A stretch of DNA of 64,000 bases from Lentimonas sp002292345 (GCA_964187655.1 CAXLMP010000109.1:34359-98358); one strand, 5' to 3'. Positions 10,201-24,669 are shown, counted from the stretch's first letter. The notes: generated by a model not told the origin, from the sequence alone. Made by a program: numbers and translations.

Positions 10201-11065
10201 TGTCAGCAACTACCAAGGTAAGTTCGACGAACTAGACTACGACCGTGAGCGTAAGATCACAGGTGTAGAGTCTGGTGAAGATGCAGATCAAGGCGTTGTT
10301 AAGAGTGTTAAGGTCTACATCGCTAAGAAATGTAAGATGCAGGTCGGCGATAAGATGGCTGGTCGTCACGGTAATAAAGGTGTTGTCGCTAAGGTTGTTC
10401 CTGAAGAAGACATGCCGCACCTGCCAGACGGCACCCCAGTTGAGATTTGCTTGAATCCACTGGGTGTTCCTTCTCGAATGAATGTTGGACAGGTCCTAGA
10501 GACTCACCTCGGTTGGGCTTGTAATAAGCTCGGCATCAAGGTGGCGACTCCAGTGTTCGATGGTATTAGTGAATCACGTGTCCGTGAGTATCTCGATGAA
10601 GCAGGCCTACCGACGACTGGTAAGAGTGTTCTCTTCGATGGTCAGTCCGGTGAGCCACTCGCACAAGAGGTTGTGGTTGGATACATGTATATGTTGAAGC
10701 TCAATCACCTTGTGTCATCCAAGATCCACGCTCGTGCGGTTGGTCCTTACTCCCTCATTACCCAGCAACCGCTCGGTGGTAAGGCACAGTATGGTGGTCA
10801 GCGTTTCGGGGAGATGGAAGTTTGGGCACTTGAGGCCTATGGCGCTGCATACACATTGCAGGAGCTCCTCACTGTTAAATCCGATGATGTTGCAGGTCGA
10901 ACACGCATCTATGAATCACTCGTTAAAGGTGACAATAGCTTGCATGCCGGCACGCCTCAATCGTTCAACGTTTTGATGAAGGAAATTCAGAGTCTCTGTC
11001 TTGACGTTCGTCTCAGCTCCGACGGTAAGTTCACATCGAGCACTGTGCTTGATGCGTCCTGCTAA
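7277..11065 (+). CDS. rpoB: DNA-directed RNA polymerase subunit beta
   Basis: Catalytic-core subunit of RNA polymerase. It is full length at 1262 residues, shorter than E. coli's 1342. The rifampicin cluster I reads QLSQFMDQINPLAELTHKRR, so the residue aligned with E. coli N518 is Ile; the other classical resistance positions (D516, H526, R529, S531) look wild type. Downstream are GRICPIETPEGPNIGLI and the conserved GDKMAGRHGNKG near residue 1035. It follows an attenuator-type terminator and is 41 bases upstream of rpoC. Confidence 0.98.
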   Translation: MSKRINFGKLKEVIQPPNLIENQIDSFTEFLQMDLAPTQRKQVGLEAVFSEVFPIESYDSRCHLEYVSYTATPPRETEIEAIREGVTYSVSLYVKLRLREEDHIKDEEIYMGELPMISERGSFIINGAERVIVSQLHRSPGIAFEESVHTSGKVLHAFRIIPDRGTWLEVQFDQNDLLYVYLDRRRRRRKFLLTTLLRAMGYSSDADILNLFYELDEITVAEALKRDSVSNLVLTEDIVDADKGVVLARAFEPLTKTIVRSFQKAGLKKVTTIDTTVDDGAIIRCLKKDPTQNEEEALKDIYKRLRPGEPPTTANAKALLKRLFQDPRRYDLGRVGRYKLNQKLAMDTDLDFRVISAEDVVEATKYLTRLKRGDGMLDDIDHLGSRRVRTVGELLANQCRVGLARTERLVKERMTLYDQSVDSISPQKLINPKALSTVIRDFFARSQLSQFMDQINPLAELTHKRRLSALGPGGLNRERAGFEVRDVHPSHYGRICPIETPEGPNIGLINSLSLYSTINEFGFIETPYRKVVKGHVTDEVEYLNADQEEPHMIAQANSELDDKSNLIGRVTCRKRDEVLEVDGKDVNYMDVSPKQLISVAAGIIPFLEHDDANRALMGSNMQRQGVPLLQSEAPFVGTGIESRVAIDSKTVEIADIDGIIASVDANHIVLTSDGEIPKMKELVTDAKKDIFVYNLRKFMRSNAGTCFNQKPIVAKGQPVKKGDVIADGASTDNGELAIGRNILVAFMPWNGYNFEDAILISEKIVKDDIFTSIHVDEFEVTARDTKLGPEEITRDIPNVGEEALKDLNHDGVIRVGAEVKPGDILVGKITPKSETELAPEEKLLRAIFGEKAADVKDSSLVVPSGVRGIIMDVKVSARVDGEPEELSASDRRRQIKKINEEYRSQSDKLREDLTEALSNILLGEKIPLDVKNGDTDEIIIPANRKITKTLLRRLAAVSKHIEIDPSPVKIKIMEIVSNYQGKFDELDYDRERKITGVESGEDADQGVVKSVKVYIAKKCKMQVGDKMAGRHGNKGVVAKVVPEEDMPHLPDGTPVEICLNPLGVPSRMNVGQVLETHLGWACNKLGIKVATPVFDGISESRVREYLDEAGLPTTGKSVLFDGQSGEPLAQEVVVGYMYMLKLNHLVSSKIHARAVGPYSLITQQPLGGKAQYGGQRFGEMEVWALEAYGAAYTLQELLTVKSDDVAGRTRIYESLVKGDNSLHAGTPQSFNVLMKEIQSLCLDVRLSSDGKFTSSTVLDASC

Positions 11066-11106
11066 GAGTATCGTTTAAACGCAAATTTCAAAAAAGGTTT
11101 TTATTA

Positions 11107-15345
<4,239 letters not shown>

Positions 15346-15363
15346 TTCGTTTCAATCCTTTAC

Positions 15364-15400
15364 AGAGGCGGGCGGATCGAATGCCGCTCGCCTCTTTTTA
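15364..15400 (+). terminator. Intrinsic terminator after rpoC
   Basis: AGAGGCGGGCGG (15364-15375) pairs with CCGCTCGCCTCT (15384-15395) over 12 pairs with an 8-base loop, followed by a T run. It closes the rpoBC unit. Confidence 0.88.
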
Positions 15401-15463
15401 TCTCTCAATTAATCAATCTTAGAATATCGCCAGTCGAATCGCGAAAAAAACCGAGAATAATTC

Positions 15464-15502
15464 TTGCACAGCTTTTTCAAAGCGCTACTTTCGCCGTCTT
15501 TC
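15464..15502 (+). promoter_or_regulatory. Candidate promoter of the rpsL-rpsG-fusA-rpsJ unit
   Basis: TTGCAC (15464-15469), a 16-base spacer and TACTTT (15486-15491) continue into CGCCGTCTTTC. Aligned with the blocks before tuf (2498) and rplC (19328), 12 of 18 positions are invariant. It lies between the rpoC terminator and rpsL, 26 bases before the start codon. Confidence 0.55.
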
Positions 15503-15528
15503 TCAAAATCCAGCGATTCAAATTTTCA

Positions 15529-15909
15529 ATGCCTACAATTAATCAACTCGTCCGCAATCCGCGTATTGTGCAGAAGGAGAAGACGAAGTCACCTGCACTT
15601 CGCGCCAATCCATTTCGCCGCGGCGTCTGTGTCCAAGTCATGACACGTACGCCCAAAAAGCCGAATTCCGCTATCCGTAAGGTGGCAAAGGTTCGTCTTA
15701 CTAATGGAATCGAAGTCATTGCTTACATTCCTGATGAAGGTCATAATCTTCAGGAGCACAGTATCGTTCTCGTTCGCGGTGGTCGAGTGAAGGATCTTCC
15801 TGGTGTTCGTTACCACATCGTGCGTGGTACACTTGACTGTGTTGGTGTTGAAAAACGCCGCCGTAGCCGTTCTAAATACGGTGTTAAGCGTCCTAAGGAC
15901 GCGAAATAA
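15529..15909 (+). CDS. rpsL: 30S ribosomal protein S12
   Basis: Decoding-centre protein that monitors codon-anticodon pairing. The 126 residues include TPKKPNSAIRK and RVKDLPGVRYHIVRG, where the lysines that mutate to give streptomycin resistance are wild type. It opens the str-type unit. No Shine-Dalgarno sequence is visible before the ATG (leader GATTCAAATTTTCA). Confidence 0.98.
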   Translation: MPTINQLVRNPRIVQKEKTKSPALRANPFRRGVCVQVMTRTPKKPNSAIRKVAKVRLTNGIEVIAYIPDEGHNLQEHSIVLVRGGRVKDLPGVRYHIVRGTLDCVGVEKRRRSRSKYGVKRPKDAK

Positions 15910-15936
15910 CGGATTAATCATTAAACGTATTTTATT

Positions 15937-16410
<474 letters not shown>

Positions 16411-16455
16411 TTTCGATTCCTGCTTCGCCCCCCTGTTCTTTTCCAGTCCATTTCA

Positions 16456-18603
<2,148 letters not shown>

Positions 18604-18702
18604 CCGCAGGTATTCTGAGCCTTAATCTTACTCGTAAATCTTCTCTTAATCTTCCGTCGTTTTTTAACATCACATAAGTAAAATCTAAACCAAATACAAT
18701 AA

Positions 18703-19011
18703 ATGAGCTCACCACGTATCCGTATCCGCCTCAAAGGCTTCGATTATCGCGTCATCGACCAGTCTGCAACAGACATCGTTGAAACAGCAAAGCGCTCAGG
18801 CGCACGCGTTTCCGGCCCTGTGCCGCTTCCGACTCACATCGGCAAGCTCACAGTGAACCGTTCGCCGCACGTTAACAAAAAGTCTATGGACCAATTCGAA
18901 GTCCGCACACACAAGCGCTTGATCGACATCCTCGAACCTACAGCAGCCACAGTGGACGAGCTCAAGAAGCTCAACCTTCCAGCGGGTGTTGATATTTCGA
19001 TCAACGTTTAG
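18703..19011 (+). CDS. rpsJ: 30S ribosomal protein S10
   Basis: 30S head protein that also acts as NusE in antitermination, where it binds NusG. MSSPRIRIRLKGFDYRVID and GPVPLPTHIGK are diagnostic; 102 residues. It normally heads the S10 operon, but here it closes the str-type unit and is cut off from rplC by a terminator and a 526-base gap. Confidence 0.97.
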   Translation: MSSPRIRIRLKGFDYRVIDQSATDIVETAKRSGARVSGPVPLPTHIGKLTVNRSPHVNKKSMDQFEVRTHKRLIDILEPTAATVDELKKLNLPAGVDISINV

Positions 19012-19036
19012 GTCATTCGCTAAATTGTTCAAAAAT

Positions 19037-19066
19037 CCGCCACTCGCAAGAGTCGCGGGTTTTTTG
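19037..19066 (+). terminator. Intrinsic terminator after rpsJ
   Basis: CCGC-C-ACTC (19037-19045) pairs with GAGT-C-GCGG (19050-19058) around a GCAA tetraloop, with a single C-C mismatch, followed by GTTTTTTG. Confidence 0.82.
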
Positions 19067-19304
19067 TGTATACAGTCAATATTTAGTAAATGAGCACGTT
19101 CTGCGCGCTGAGAATGTAGCGCCATCGCGACTATTTTGTCGGGTGAGGCCGTATTTATGATGCGGGATCTGCTCGCGTGCGTGTGGCCGTAGACCTTCGT
19201 CGTTATATTTACAGGAGTATTCTTACAGAACTCATGGTCGCAGGCAGGACTAGGTCGATGATAACACGAAGTCTTAGGATATTTCGTGTGGATCTCCTTA
19301 AAAG
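19067..19304. other. Non-coding spacer upstream of the rplC promoter
   Basis: No convincing gene. The open frame at 19177-19398 (+) has atypical composition, resembles nothing and runs through the promoter block. One inverted repeat, ACACGAA (19264-19270) with TTCGTGT (19283-19289), lies 16 bases before the -35-like hexamer and could be a protein-binding site. Confidence 0.4.
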
Positions 19305-19345
19305 TCGACAGCACATATATGGGGCCGAATTTTCGCGGATTTTCG
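19305..19345 (+). promoter_or_regulatory. Candidate promoter of the rplC (S10) unit
   Basis: TCGACA (19305-19310), a 17-base spacer and AATTTT (19328-19333) lead into CGCGGATTTTCG. ATTTTCGCGGATTTTCG at 19329 matches the block at 2499 before tuf at 16 of 17 bases, at the same distance from its -35-like hexamer. Confidence 0.5.
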
Positions 19346-19406
19346 GGCTTTTGAATATTAAAAGTTCACCGCTTAAAGAAATAATGCATTTTTTCTAAAT
19401 AGGGGG

Positions 19407-19435
19407 TTGACGGGGCTGGGATTTAACTCTTTTTT
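19407..19435 (+). promoter_or_regulatory. Possible second promoter of the rplC unit
   Basis: TTGACG at 19407-19412 with a 17-base spacer to TTTTTT (19430-19435), followed by CCGTCGCTCG. The -35 is good and the -10 poor; the downstream GC-rich stretch loosely resembles the shared block. Confidence 0.35.
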
Positions 19436-19490
19436 CCGTCGCTCGCTTCCCATTTGAGGCGATAAATCACATTTTATTTTAACCACTAAC

Positions 19491-19526
19491 GCAGGTCTCG
19501 CAAACGGAGCATTCAGCTCCACCTGC
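19491..19526 (+). ncRNA. Candidate leader hairpin of the S10 unit
   Basis: GCAGGT (19491-19496) pairs with ACCTGC (19521-19526), and GGAGC (19506-19510) pairs with GCTCC (19516-19520) around ATTCA. The two helices abut on the 3' side and are separated on the 5' side by a 9-base bulge CTCGCAAAC. The structure ends 11 bases before the rplC ATG, where no Shine-Dalgarno sequence exists, so it is well placed for autogenous control of initiation. Confidence 0.45.
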
Positions 19527-19537
19527 CTATTAGTATT

Positions 19538-20182
19538 ATGAACATAGCCCTACTTGGTAAAAAGATAGGTATGACGCAGGTATTCGACGATGCAAATCGT
19601 TTGATTCCTGTCACTGTCATCGAAGCAGGTCCTTGCCCGGTCACACAGGTCAAGTCGACTGAGAAGGACGGATATGATGCCATTCAAATTGGCTTCCGTC
19701 AGCAAAAAGAGCACCGCCTAACTAAGGCTGCTCTTGGACACTTCAAAAAAGCTGGAGTTGAGCCAGTTGCAGAGCTCGGCGAGTTCCGCACTAATGGCGA
19801 CACTGAAATTAACCTCGGCGATGTGTTAACAGTCGAGCACTTTGAAGCTGGCCAAAAAATCGACGTTATTGCGACAACTAAGGGACGTGGTTTCCAAGGT
19901 GTTGTGAAACGCTACGGTTTCGCTGGTGGTCCCGCATCCCACGGTTCCATGTTCCACCGTCGTGGTGGTTCTTATGGCATGTGCCAGTGGCCCGGCCACG
20001 TTATTAAGGGTAAGAAAATGCCAGGTCACATGGGTGACGTTTCGCGCACTGTTCAAAACCTTGAAGTTGTTAAAGTGATTGCCGATAAGAATCTGATCCT
20101 TGTTAAGGGCAGCATTCCTGGCTCACGTGGTGGTCTTGTCACCGTCCGCACTGCGATTAAAACAAAAGCCAATAAGGCGTAA
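19538..20182 (+). CDS. rplC: 50S ribosomal protein L3
   Basis: Early 50S assembly protein reaching toward the peptidyl transferase centre. LLGKKIGMTQVFD, TKGRGFQGVVKRYGF and the loop HRRGGSYGMCQWPGHVIKGKKMPGHMG are diagnostic, and 214 residues is normal. It is the first gene of the long unit that runs to secY. There is no Shine-Dalgarno sequence; the start codon follows a bulged hairpin. Confidence 0.97.
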   Translation: MNIALLGKKIGMTQVFDDANRLIPVTVIEAGPCPVTQVKSTEKDGYDAIQIGFRQQKEHRLTKAALGHFKKAGVEPVAELGEFRTNGDTEINLGDVLTVEHFEAGQKIDVIATTKGRGFQGVVKRYGFAGGPASHGSMFHRRGGSYGMCQWPGHVIKGKKMPGHMGDVSRTVQNLEVVKVIADKNLILVKGSIPGSRGGLVTVRTAIKTKANKA

Positions 20183-20200
20183 TCGAAGGGACATACTAAG

Positions 20201-20836
20201 ATGAAACTTAATGTATACACAGCTGACGGGACAAAGAGCGAAGAGAAGGAATTCTCAGCGTTTCCCGCTTTCACCGACGATAAGGGCATCGCTGCTCTTC
20301 GTCAGGTAGTCATCGCACACCAAGCGAATCTTCGCCAAGGCAATGCTTGCACTAAGACACGCGCTGAAGTGAGTGGCTCTGGTAAGAAGCTTTTCCGTCA
20401 AAAGGGGAGTGGTACCGCTCGTCAGGGTTCTCGCCGCGTTCCGCATCAACGCCATGGTGGTGTTGCGCATGGACCAAAGCCTCGCGACTACTCGCAAAAG
20501 ATTAATACCAAAATGAAGGCACTTGCTTTCAAGCGTGCGCTTTTCAATCGTGCGACAGACGGTGGTATTTCTGTAATCGAATCGATCGAAGTTAAAGAAC
20601 CGAAGACTAAGCTTTTTGACAAGGTTCTCACTGCTGTGCTACCTAAGCGCGGTAAGGTTTTGATTATCGACGATGCTTTTGAAACAAATGCTGCACTAGC
20701 TGCTCGCAACATCGACGGACTTTCCCTCGCTGAAGCAGGTAGCCTCAGCACTCTCGATGTTGTCCGCTACCGCCACATTATTGTGAGCGCTAAGGGCATC
20801 GAAACACTCATCGCTCGCGCAAACGGAAGTAAGTAA
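20201..20836 (+). CDS. rplD: 50S ribosomal protein L4
   Basis: Exit-tunnel protein and, in E. coli, repressor of the S10 operon. The tunnel loop GSGKKLFRQKGSGTARQGSRR and HGGVAHGPKPRDYSQKIN are clear; 211 residues. AAGGGA lies about 10 bases upstream. The stop shares one base with the rplW start (TAATG). Confidence 0.97.
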   Translation: MKLNVYTADGTKSEEKEFSAFPAFTDDKGIAALRQVVIAHQANLRQGNACTKTRAEVSGSGKKLFRQKGSGTARQGSRRVPHQRHGGVAHGPKPRDYSQKINTKMKALAFKRALFNRATDGGISVIESIEVKEPKTKLFDKVLTAVLPKRGKVLIIDDAFETNAALAARNIDGLSLAEAGSLSTLDVVRYRHIIVSAKGIETLIARANGSK

Positions 20837-21126
20837 TGATTATTGCAAATACAATTCTACGCGAATTCCGCGTTACTGAGAAAGCAGCAAATCTTGCCGC
20901 TAACTTGAACCAATACACTTTCGAAGTAAATCCTCGCGCAAACCGCAAGGAAGTCGCTCGTGCAGTGGAGAAGGTGTTCAACGTATCAGTAACCAAAGTA
21001 AACATTCTTAACAGAAAACCTAAAGCTAAGACAGACCGCTCACGTGGTGGTCGTCCTGGCACTAAAGGTGGCCTGAAAAAGGCCATTGTTAGCCTTAAGG
21101 AAGGAGATAAGATCGAACTCGTCTAA
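20836..21126 (+). CDS. rplW: 50S ribosomal protein L23
   Basis: Protein at the tunnel exit that docks trigger factor and SRP. The 96 residues contain REFRVTEKAANLAA, VNPRANRKEVARAVEKVFNV and the basic hairpin with GGRPGTKGGLKKA. It overlaps rplD by one base, implying translational coupling. Confidence 0.96.
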   Translation: MIIANTILREFRVTEKAANLAANLNQYTFEVNPRANRKEVARAVEKVFNVSVTKVNILNRKPKAKTDRSRGGRPGTKGGLKKAIVSLKEGDKIELV

Positions 21127-21147
21127 GACGAAAGAGACCTAAATATC

Positions 21148-21996
21148 ATGGCACTCGTAAAATCCAGACCTTTGACTCCAGGTACTCGTTTCCTTATCCG
21201 AAACAAGGCGGACGTCTCTAACAAAAAGCCTGAGCGTCAGCTCACGACTTACAACCACAAGAAGAAAGGGCGTAATTGCTACGGCCGTATCACCTCTCGT
21301 CGTCGTGGTGGTGGTCACAAGCGTGCTTACCGCATCATCGACTTCCGTCGCGATAAGTTGGACATACCAGCGAACGTGCAGGCTATAGAATATGATCCGA
21401 ATCGTACCGCTAATATTGCTCTCCTCGCTTATGCGGATGGTGAAAAGCGCTACATTCTGGCACCTCGCGGTGTTAAGGCTGGTGATACGCTCATCAACTC
21501 CAGCGTTCGCGTCGAATTCTCACCCGGGTTCAGTATGCCTCTCGCAGTGATCCCGCCTGCAACTAAGATTCACGCAATCGAATTGCACCCAGGCCGTGGT
21601 GCTCAAATCGCCCGCTCTGCAGGTCAATCCGCTCAGCTTGTTTCGATTGATGGCGATCGAGCGACTGTGAAGATGCCTTCCGGTGAAATCCGATTCCTCA
21701 ACTCTCGTTGCCGTGCAACGATCGGTGAAGTCGGCAATCACGAGCACAGCGGACAAAGCCTCGGTAAAGCGGGTCGTAATCGCTGGCTCGGGCGTCGTCC
21801 ACGGGTTCGTGGTGTTGCGATGAATCCTGTCGATCACCCTATGGGTGGTGGTGAAGGCCGCACCTCTGGTGGTGGTCACCCACAGTCTCCTTGGGGCCAG
21901 CTCTCTAAGGGATTCCCGACTCGTAAGAAGTCCAATCCAACTAATTCGCAGATTCTCGTTCGCCGTAACGGTCGTCAGCTCAAGAAAAAAAAGTAA
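21148..21996 (+). CDS. rplB: 50S ribosomal protein L2
   Basis: Required for subunit association and peptidyl transferase assembly. The 282 residues show KKKGRNCYGRITSRRRGGGHKR at the N-terminus, RGVAMNPVDHPMGGGEGRTSGG with the critical His, and a lysine-rich end. SD-like GAGA lies well upstream only. Confidence 0.98.
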   Translation: MALVKSRPLTPGTRFLIRNKADVSNKKPERQLTTYNHKKKGRNCYGRITSRRRGGGHKRAYRIIDFRRDKLDIPANVQAIEYDPNRTANIALLAYADGEKRYILAPRGVKAGDTLINSSVRVEFSPGFSMPLAVIPPATKIHAIELHPGRGAQIARSAGQSAQLVSIDGDRATVKMPSGEIRFLNSRCRATIGEVGNHEHSGQSLGKAGRNRWLGRRPRVRGVAMNPVDHPMGGGEGRTSGGGHPQSPWGQLSKGFPTRKKSNPTNSQILVRRNGRQLKKKK

Positions 21997-22008
21997 ACTC
22001 TCTTAGCT

Positions 22009-22275
22009 ATGTCTCGTTCAATTAAAAAAGGTTTCTTTGTTGATCCGCATCTTGCCAAAAAGGTAACTGCGGCTCAGGCCAACAACGATCGCAAGCCGAT
22101 CCAAACTTGGTCTCGTCGTTCGACGATCACTCCTGACTTCGTCGGTCTCAACCTCAACGTCCACAATGGTCGCAGTTTTCTGCCCGTTTATGTGACTGAG
22201 AATATGGTTGGCCACAAACTCGGAGAGTTCTCGCCAACTCGTACGTTCAAGGGCCACCAAGCCTCTGGCAAATAA
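22009..22275 (+). CDS. rpsS: 30S ribosomal protein S19
   Basis: 30S head protein near the decoding site. SRSIKKGFFVDPHLAKKV, TWSRRSTITPDFVGL and GHKLGEFSPTRTFKGH are diagnostic; 88 residues. The next gene is normally rplV, but a secreted-protein gene starts 19 bases after this stop. Confidence 0.97.
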   Translation: MSRSIKKGFFVDPHLAKKVTAAQANNDRKPIQTWSRRSTITPDFVGLNLNVHNGRSFLPVYVTENMVGHKLGEFSPTRTFKGHQASGK

Positions 22276-22294
22276 GTAAACCTCTTATTACGTA

Positions 22295-22669
22295 ATGCAC
22301 CTTTTGTCCACACAACGCCACTCAAAGCTCGCTTGCTTGTTCCTTTTCGGAGCACTACTTGCCGGCAGCGTTGTGCGTGCGGAAGTTCCCGCTTTCGTCA
22401 AAGAGTCGATCTACAGCCCGAACGCAGCTACTGTTTCGACAGTGGTTCCTGCTCTTGCCGCAGACGTCGTCATTCTTGACGGCGGACTTGAGCAAGGCAT
22501 GCGCCTCGGAATGGTATGCCGCGTATCACGCGGCGCACAATCGATCGGCGAATTGATTATTATCGAATCTAGAAGCGACCGCTCCGCAGGACTTATCCTT
22601 GGTCTGGTCGACGACTCCACCATTCAAGCGGGGGACATTGCCCGCGTAAAAACACTTCAAAACAGCTGA
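22295..22669 (+). CDS. Small secreted protein embedded in the S10 operon
   Basis: A 124-residue protein not recognised as any ribosomal protein. Residues 1-29 look like a Sec signal peptide: basic n-region (R8, H9, K11), hydrophobic core LACLFLFGALLAGSVV and a likely cut after VRA. The mature ~95 residues contain DVVILDGGLEQGMRLGMVC, GELIIIESRSDRSAGLILG and a final IQAGDIARVKT, a pattern of glycine-turn beta strands that recalls the C-terminal domain of the flagellar protein FlgT; this is a resemblance by eye only. It lies 19 bases after rpsS and 5 before rplV on the same strand, with similar base composition, so it must be co-transcribed and is probably coupled to rplV. It is a real gene in my judgement; its function is unknown. 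Confidence 0.8.
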   Translation: MHLLSTQRHSKLACLFLFGALLAGSVVRAEVPAFVKESIYSPNAATVSTVVPALAADVVILDGGLEQGMRLGMVCRVSRGAQSIGELIIIESRSDRSAGLILGLVDDSTIQAGDIARVKTLQNS

Positions 22670-22674
22670 ATCTC

Positions 22675-23010
22675 ATGCAGGTCCAAGCATATACCAAATA
22701 CGCCCGTATGTCGCCCCGCAAGGTGCGCGATATCACCCGTGCCATCCAAGGCCGTAATGCTGCCGAAGCAGTCGAAATCTTGCGCTTTATTCCGCGCAAG
22801 TCAGCTCGTCTCGTCAGCAAAACGCTTCAGTCGGCAATCGCCAACGCGGAAAACAATAACAACCTGTCATCGGATGCGCTCACAATTGAGTCTGCAGTCG
22901 TTGAGCAAGGTCCTACGTTTAAGCGTTTTCGCCCCGCAGCTCGCGGATCCGCGCATCCTTACAAAAAGGCCACCAGCAACATCCGTATCGTCCTTACAGA
23001 CGAAGCCTAA
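22675..23010 (+). CDS. rplV: 50S ribosomal protein L22
   Basis: Exit-tunnel protein whose hairpin shapes macrolide sensitivity. YTKYARMSPRKVRDITRAIQG and the hairpin GPTFKRFRPAARGSAHPYKK are typical; 111 residues. Only five bases separate it from the preceding secreted-protein stop and no separate Shine-Dalgarno sequence is evident, which suggests coupled translation. Confidence 0.97.
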   Translation: MQVQAYTKYARMSPRKVRDITRAIQGRNAAEAVEILRFIPRKSARLVSKTLQSAIANAENNNNLSSDALTIESAVVEQGPTFKRFRPAARGSAHPYKKATSNIRIVLTDEA

Positions 23011-23033
23011 GTTAACACGACACCGATTTTATT

Positions 23034-23666
23034 ATGGGACAGAAAGTTCATCCAACCGGCTTCCGCCTTGCAGTAACCCGCGACTGGGATTCACGCTGGT
23101 ACGCATCTAAGCAAGAATTTCCAAGCTTCATTAAGGAAGACTACGAAATTCGTAAATTCCTTACGAGTAATCTGCGTTATGCATCCGTGCCTCGTATCTT
23201 TATCGAGCGTGCCTCTGGGCGTATACGTGTGAAGATTTTCACTGCGCGTCCTGGTGTTGTCATCGGCCGTAAAGGTGCAGAACTCGACAAGCTCAAGGAT
23301 GGCCTCAGCAAGGTTGTCAAGAAGGAGATCATGCTCGACATCCAGGAAGTGAAGCGTCCGGACCTCTCCGCTCAACTTGTTGCTGAGAACGTAGCCCTTC
23401 AACTAGAGCGTCGTATCGCTTTCCGCCGTGCGATGAAGCGCGCTGTTCAGACTACAATGGCAATGGGCGCGGAAGGTATTCGCATCCAATGCGGCGGTCG
23501 TCTCGGTGGTGCTGATATCGCTCGCACAGAGCGTCAACACCAAGGCAAAGTGCCACTACAGACACTTCGTGCAAATATCAACTATGGCTTCAGCGAAGCA
23601 AGCACGGTCTATGGTCTCATTGGCGTGAAATGCTGGATCTGCCTTTCCGAGGAAGAAGAAGCTTAA
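23034..23666 (+). CDS. rpsC: 30S ribosomal protein S3
   Basis: mRNA-entry protein with an N-terminal KH domain (VVIGRKGAELDKLK near residues 75-88) and a C-terminal domain with GAEGIRIQCGGRLGGADIARTE. MGQKVHPTGFRLAVTRDWDS is a clear start. At 210 residues it is shorter at the C-terminus than E. coli S3 (233). The start codon follows CACCGATTTTATT without a Shine-Dalgarno sequence. Confidence 0.97.
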   Translation: MGQKVHPTGFRLAVTRDWDSRWYASKQEFPSFIKEDYEIRKFLTSNLRYASVPRIFIERASGRIRVKIFTARPGVVIGRKGAELDKLKDGLSKVVKKEIMLDIQEVKRPDLSAQLVAENVALQLERRIAFRRAMKRAVQTTMAMGAEGIRIQCGGRLGGADIARTERQHQGKVPLQTLRANINYGFSEASTVYGLIGVKCWICLSEEEEA

Positions 23667-23713
23667 TTTTCACGTCATCTACGAAACTTTTAATCAATTA
23701 AACTGAGCGAACT

Positions 23714-24127
23714 ATGGCATATCTTCCATCACGCACAAAATACCGCAAAGTTCACACTGGCCGCATCTACGGAACAGCCCAGTCGTGTAACACACTCGCT
23801 TTTGGCGAATTCGGTATCCAATCCCTCACTCGTGGTCGCATGACTTCCCAGCAAATTGAAGCTGCACGTGTCGCTATGACTCGTAGCCTCAAGCGTAAGG
23901 GTAAAGTTTGGATCCGTGTTTTCCCACATAAACCGGTAACAAAAAAGCCTGCTGAAACTCGTATGGGTAAAGGTAAGGGTTCTGTTGAAAAGTGGGTCGC
24001 TGTGATCCGCCCCGGCACAATGCTTTTTGAAATCGCAGGCTGCACGCATACTGCTGCTCAAGAAGCTCTTCGCCTAGCTGACACTAAGCTTCCGTTCCAC
24101 TGCCGCTTCGTAACTCGCGAAGACTAA
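23714..24127 (+). CDS. rplP: 50S ribosomal protein L16
   Basis: Binds near the A-site tRNA elbow and 5S rRNA. PSRTKYRKVHTGRIYG, FGEFGIQSLTRGRMTSQQIEAARVA and RMGKGKGSVEKWVAVIRPG are diagnostic; 137 residues. Confidence 0.97.
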   Translation: MAYLPSRTKYRKVHTGRIYGTAQSCNTLAFGEFGIQSLTRGRMTSQQIEAARVAMTRSLKRKGKVWIRVFPHKPVTKKPAETRMGKGKGSVEKWVAVIRPGTMLFEIAGCTHTAAQEALRLADTKLPFHCRFVTRED

Positions 24128-24162
24128 GCGCAACAAATATCACACAAGGAATCCCATTTAAT

Positions 24163-24369
24163 ATGAGCACCACAAAAGATATCCGCGAAATGTCCGAAGT
24201 AGAAATCGAGAAAAAGCTACGCGACACGCACGATGCACACGTCAACCTCCGCCTGCGCAAGCAGACTGGCCAAGTTGAGCGCCCGCACGAATTCACTCAA
24301 TTGCGTCGCGAAATCGCGCGCCTTGAAACCATTCTTAAAGAGAAGAAGTTGGCTGCGGCCTCTGCTTAA
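24163..24369 (+). CDS. rpmC: 50S ribosomal protein L29
   Basis: Two-helix protein near the tunnel exit. IREMSEVEIEKKLRDTHDAHVNLRLRK is cut here to the key parts: the first helix, then RREIARLETILKEKK. It has 68 residues and sits between rplP and rpsQ as usual. Confidence 0.95.
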   Translation: MSTTKDIREMSEVEIEKKLRDTHDAHVNLRLRKQTGQVERPHEFTQLRREIARLETILKEKKLAAASA

Positions 24370-24390
24370 TCTTAACAGACGACTATTATT

Positions 24391-24669
24391 ATGGAAGCAA
24401 CACGCAATTCCCGTAAGTCCCTGATTGGCACAGTTACTAGCCGTTCTGGTGACAAGACAATCAAAGTCACTTACCTCTACAAGATCCCACACCCGCTTTA
24501 CCGTAAGGAAATTAAGCGTAAGACAGTGGTTCACGTACACGACGAAACAAATGACTGCTTCCTTGGCGACAAGGTTGAGATCATGGAAACTCGTCCTCTT
24601 AGTAAGCTCAAACGCTGGCGCGTGACTCAGGTTCTCGAAAGAGCACCGAAGGTCAGCGACGATACATAA
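24391..24669 (+). CDS. rpsQ: 30S ribosomal protein S17
   Basis: OB-fold protein of the 30S body. RKSLIGTVTSRSGDKTIKV, YRKEIKRKTVVHVHDE and RPLSKLKRWRVTQVLERA are typical; 92 residues. The ATG follows CGACTATTATT with no Shine-Dalgarno sequence. Confidence 0.96.
   Translation: MEATRNSRKSLIGTVTSRSGDKTIKVTYLYKIPHPLYRKEIKRKTVVHVHDETNDCFLGDKVEIMETRPLSKLKRWRVTQVLERAPKVSDDT

Noticed and set aside
19177..19398. 73-residue frame in the rpsJ-rplC gap
   Set aside because: Runs through the promoter block, lacks a ribosome site and has Arg/Ile/Ser-rich noise composition.
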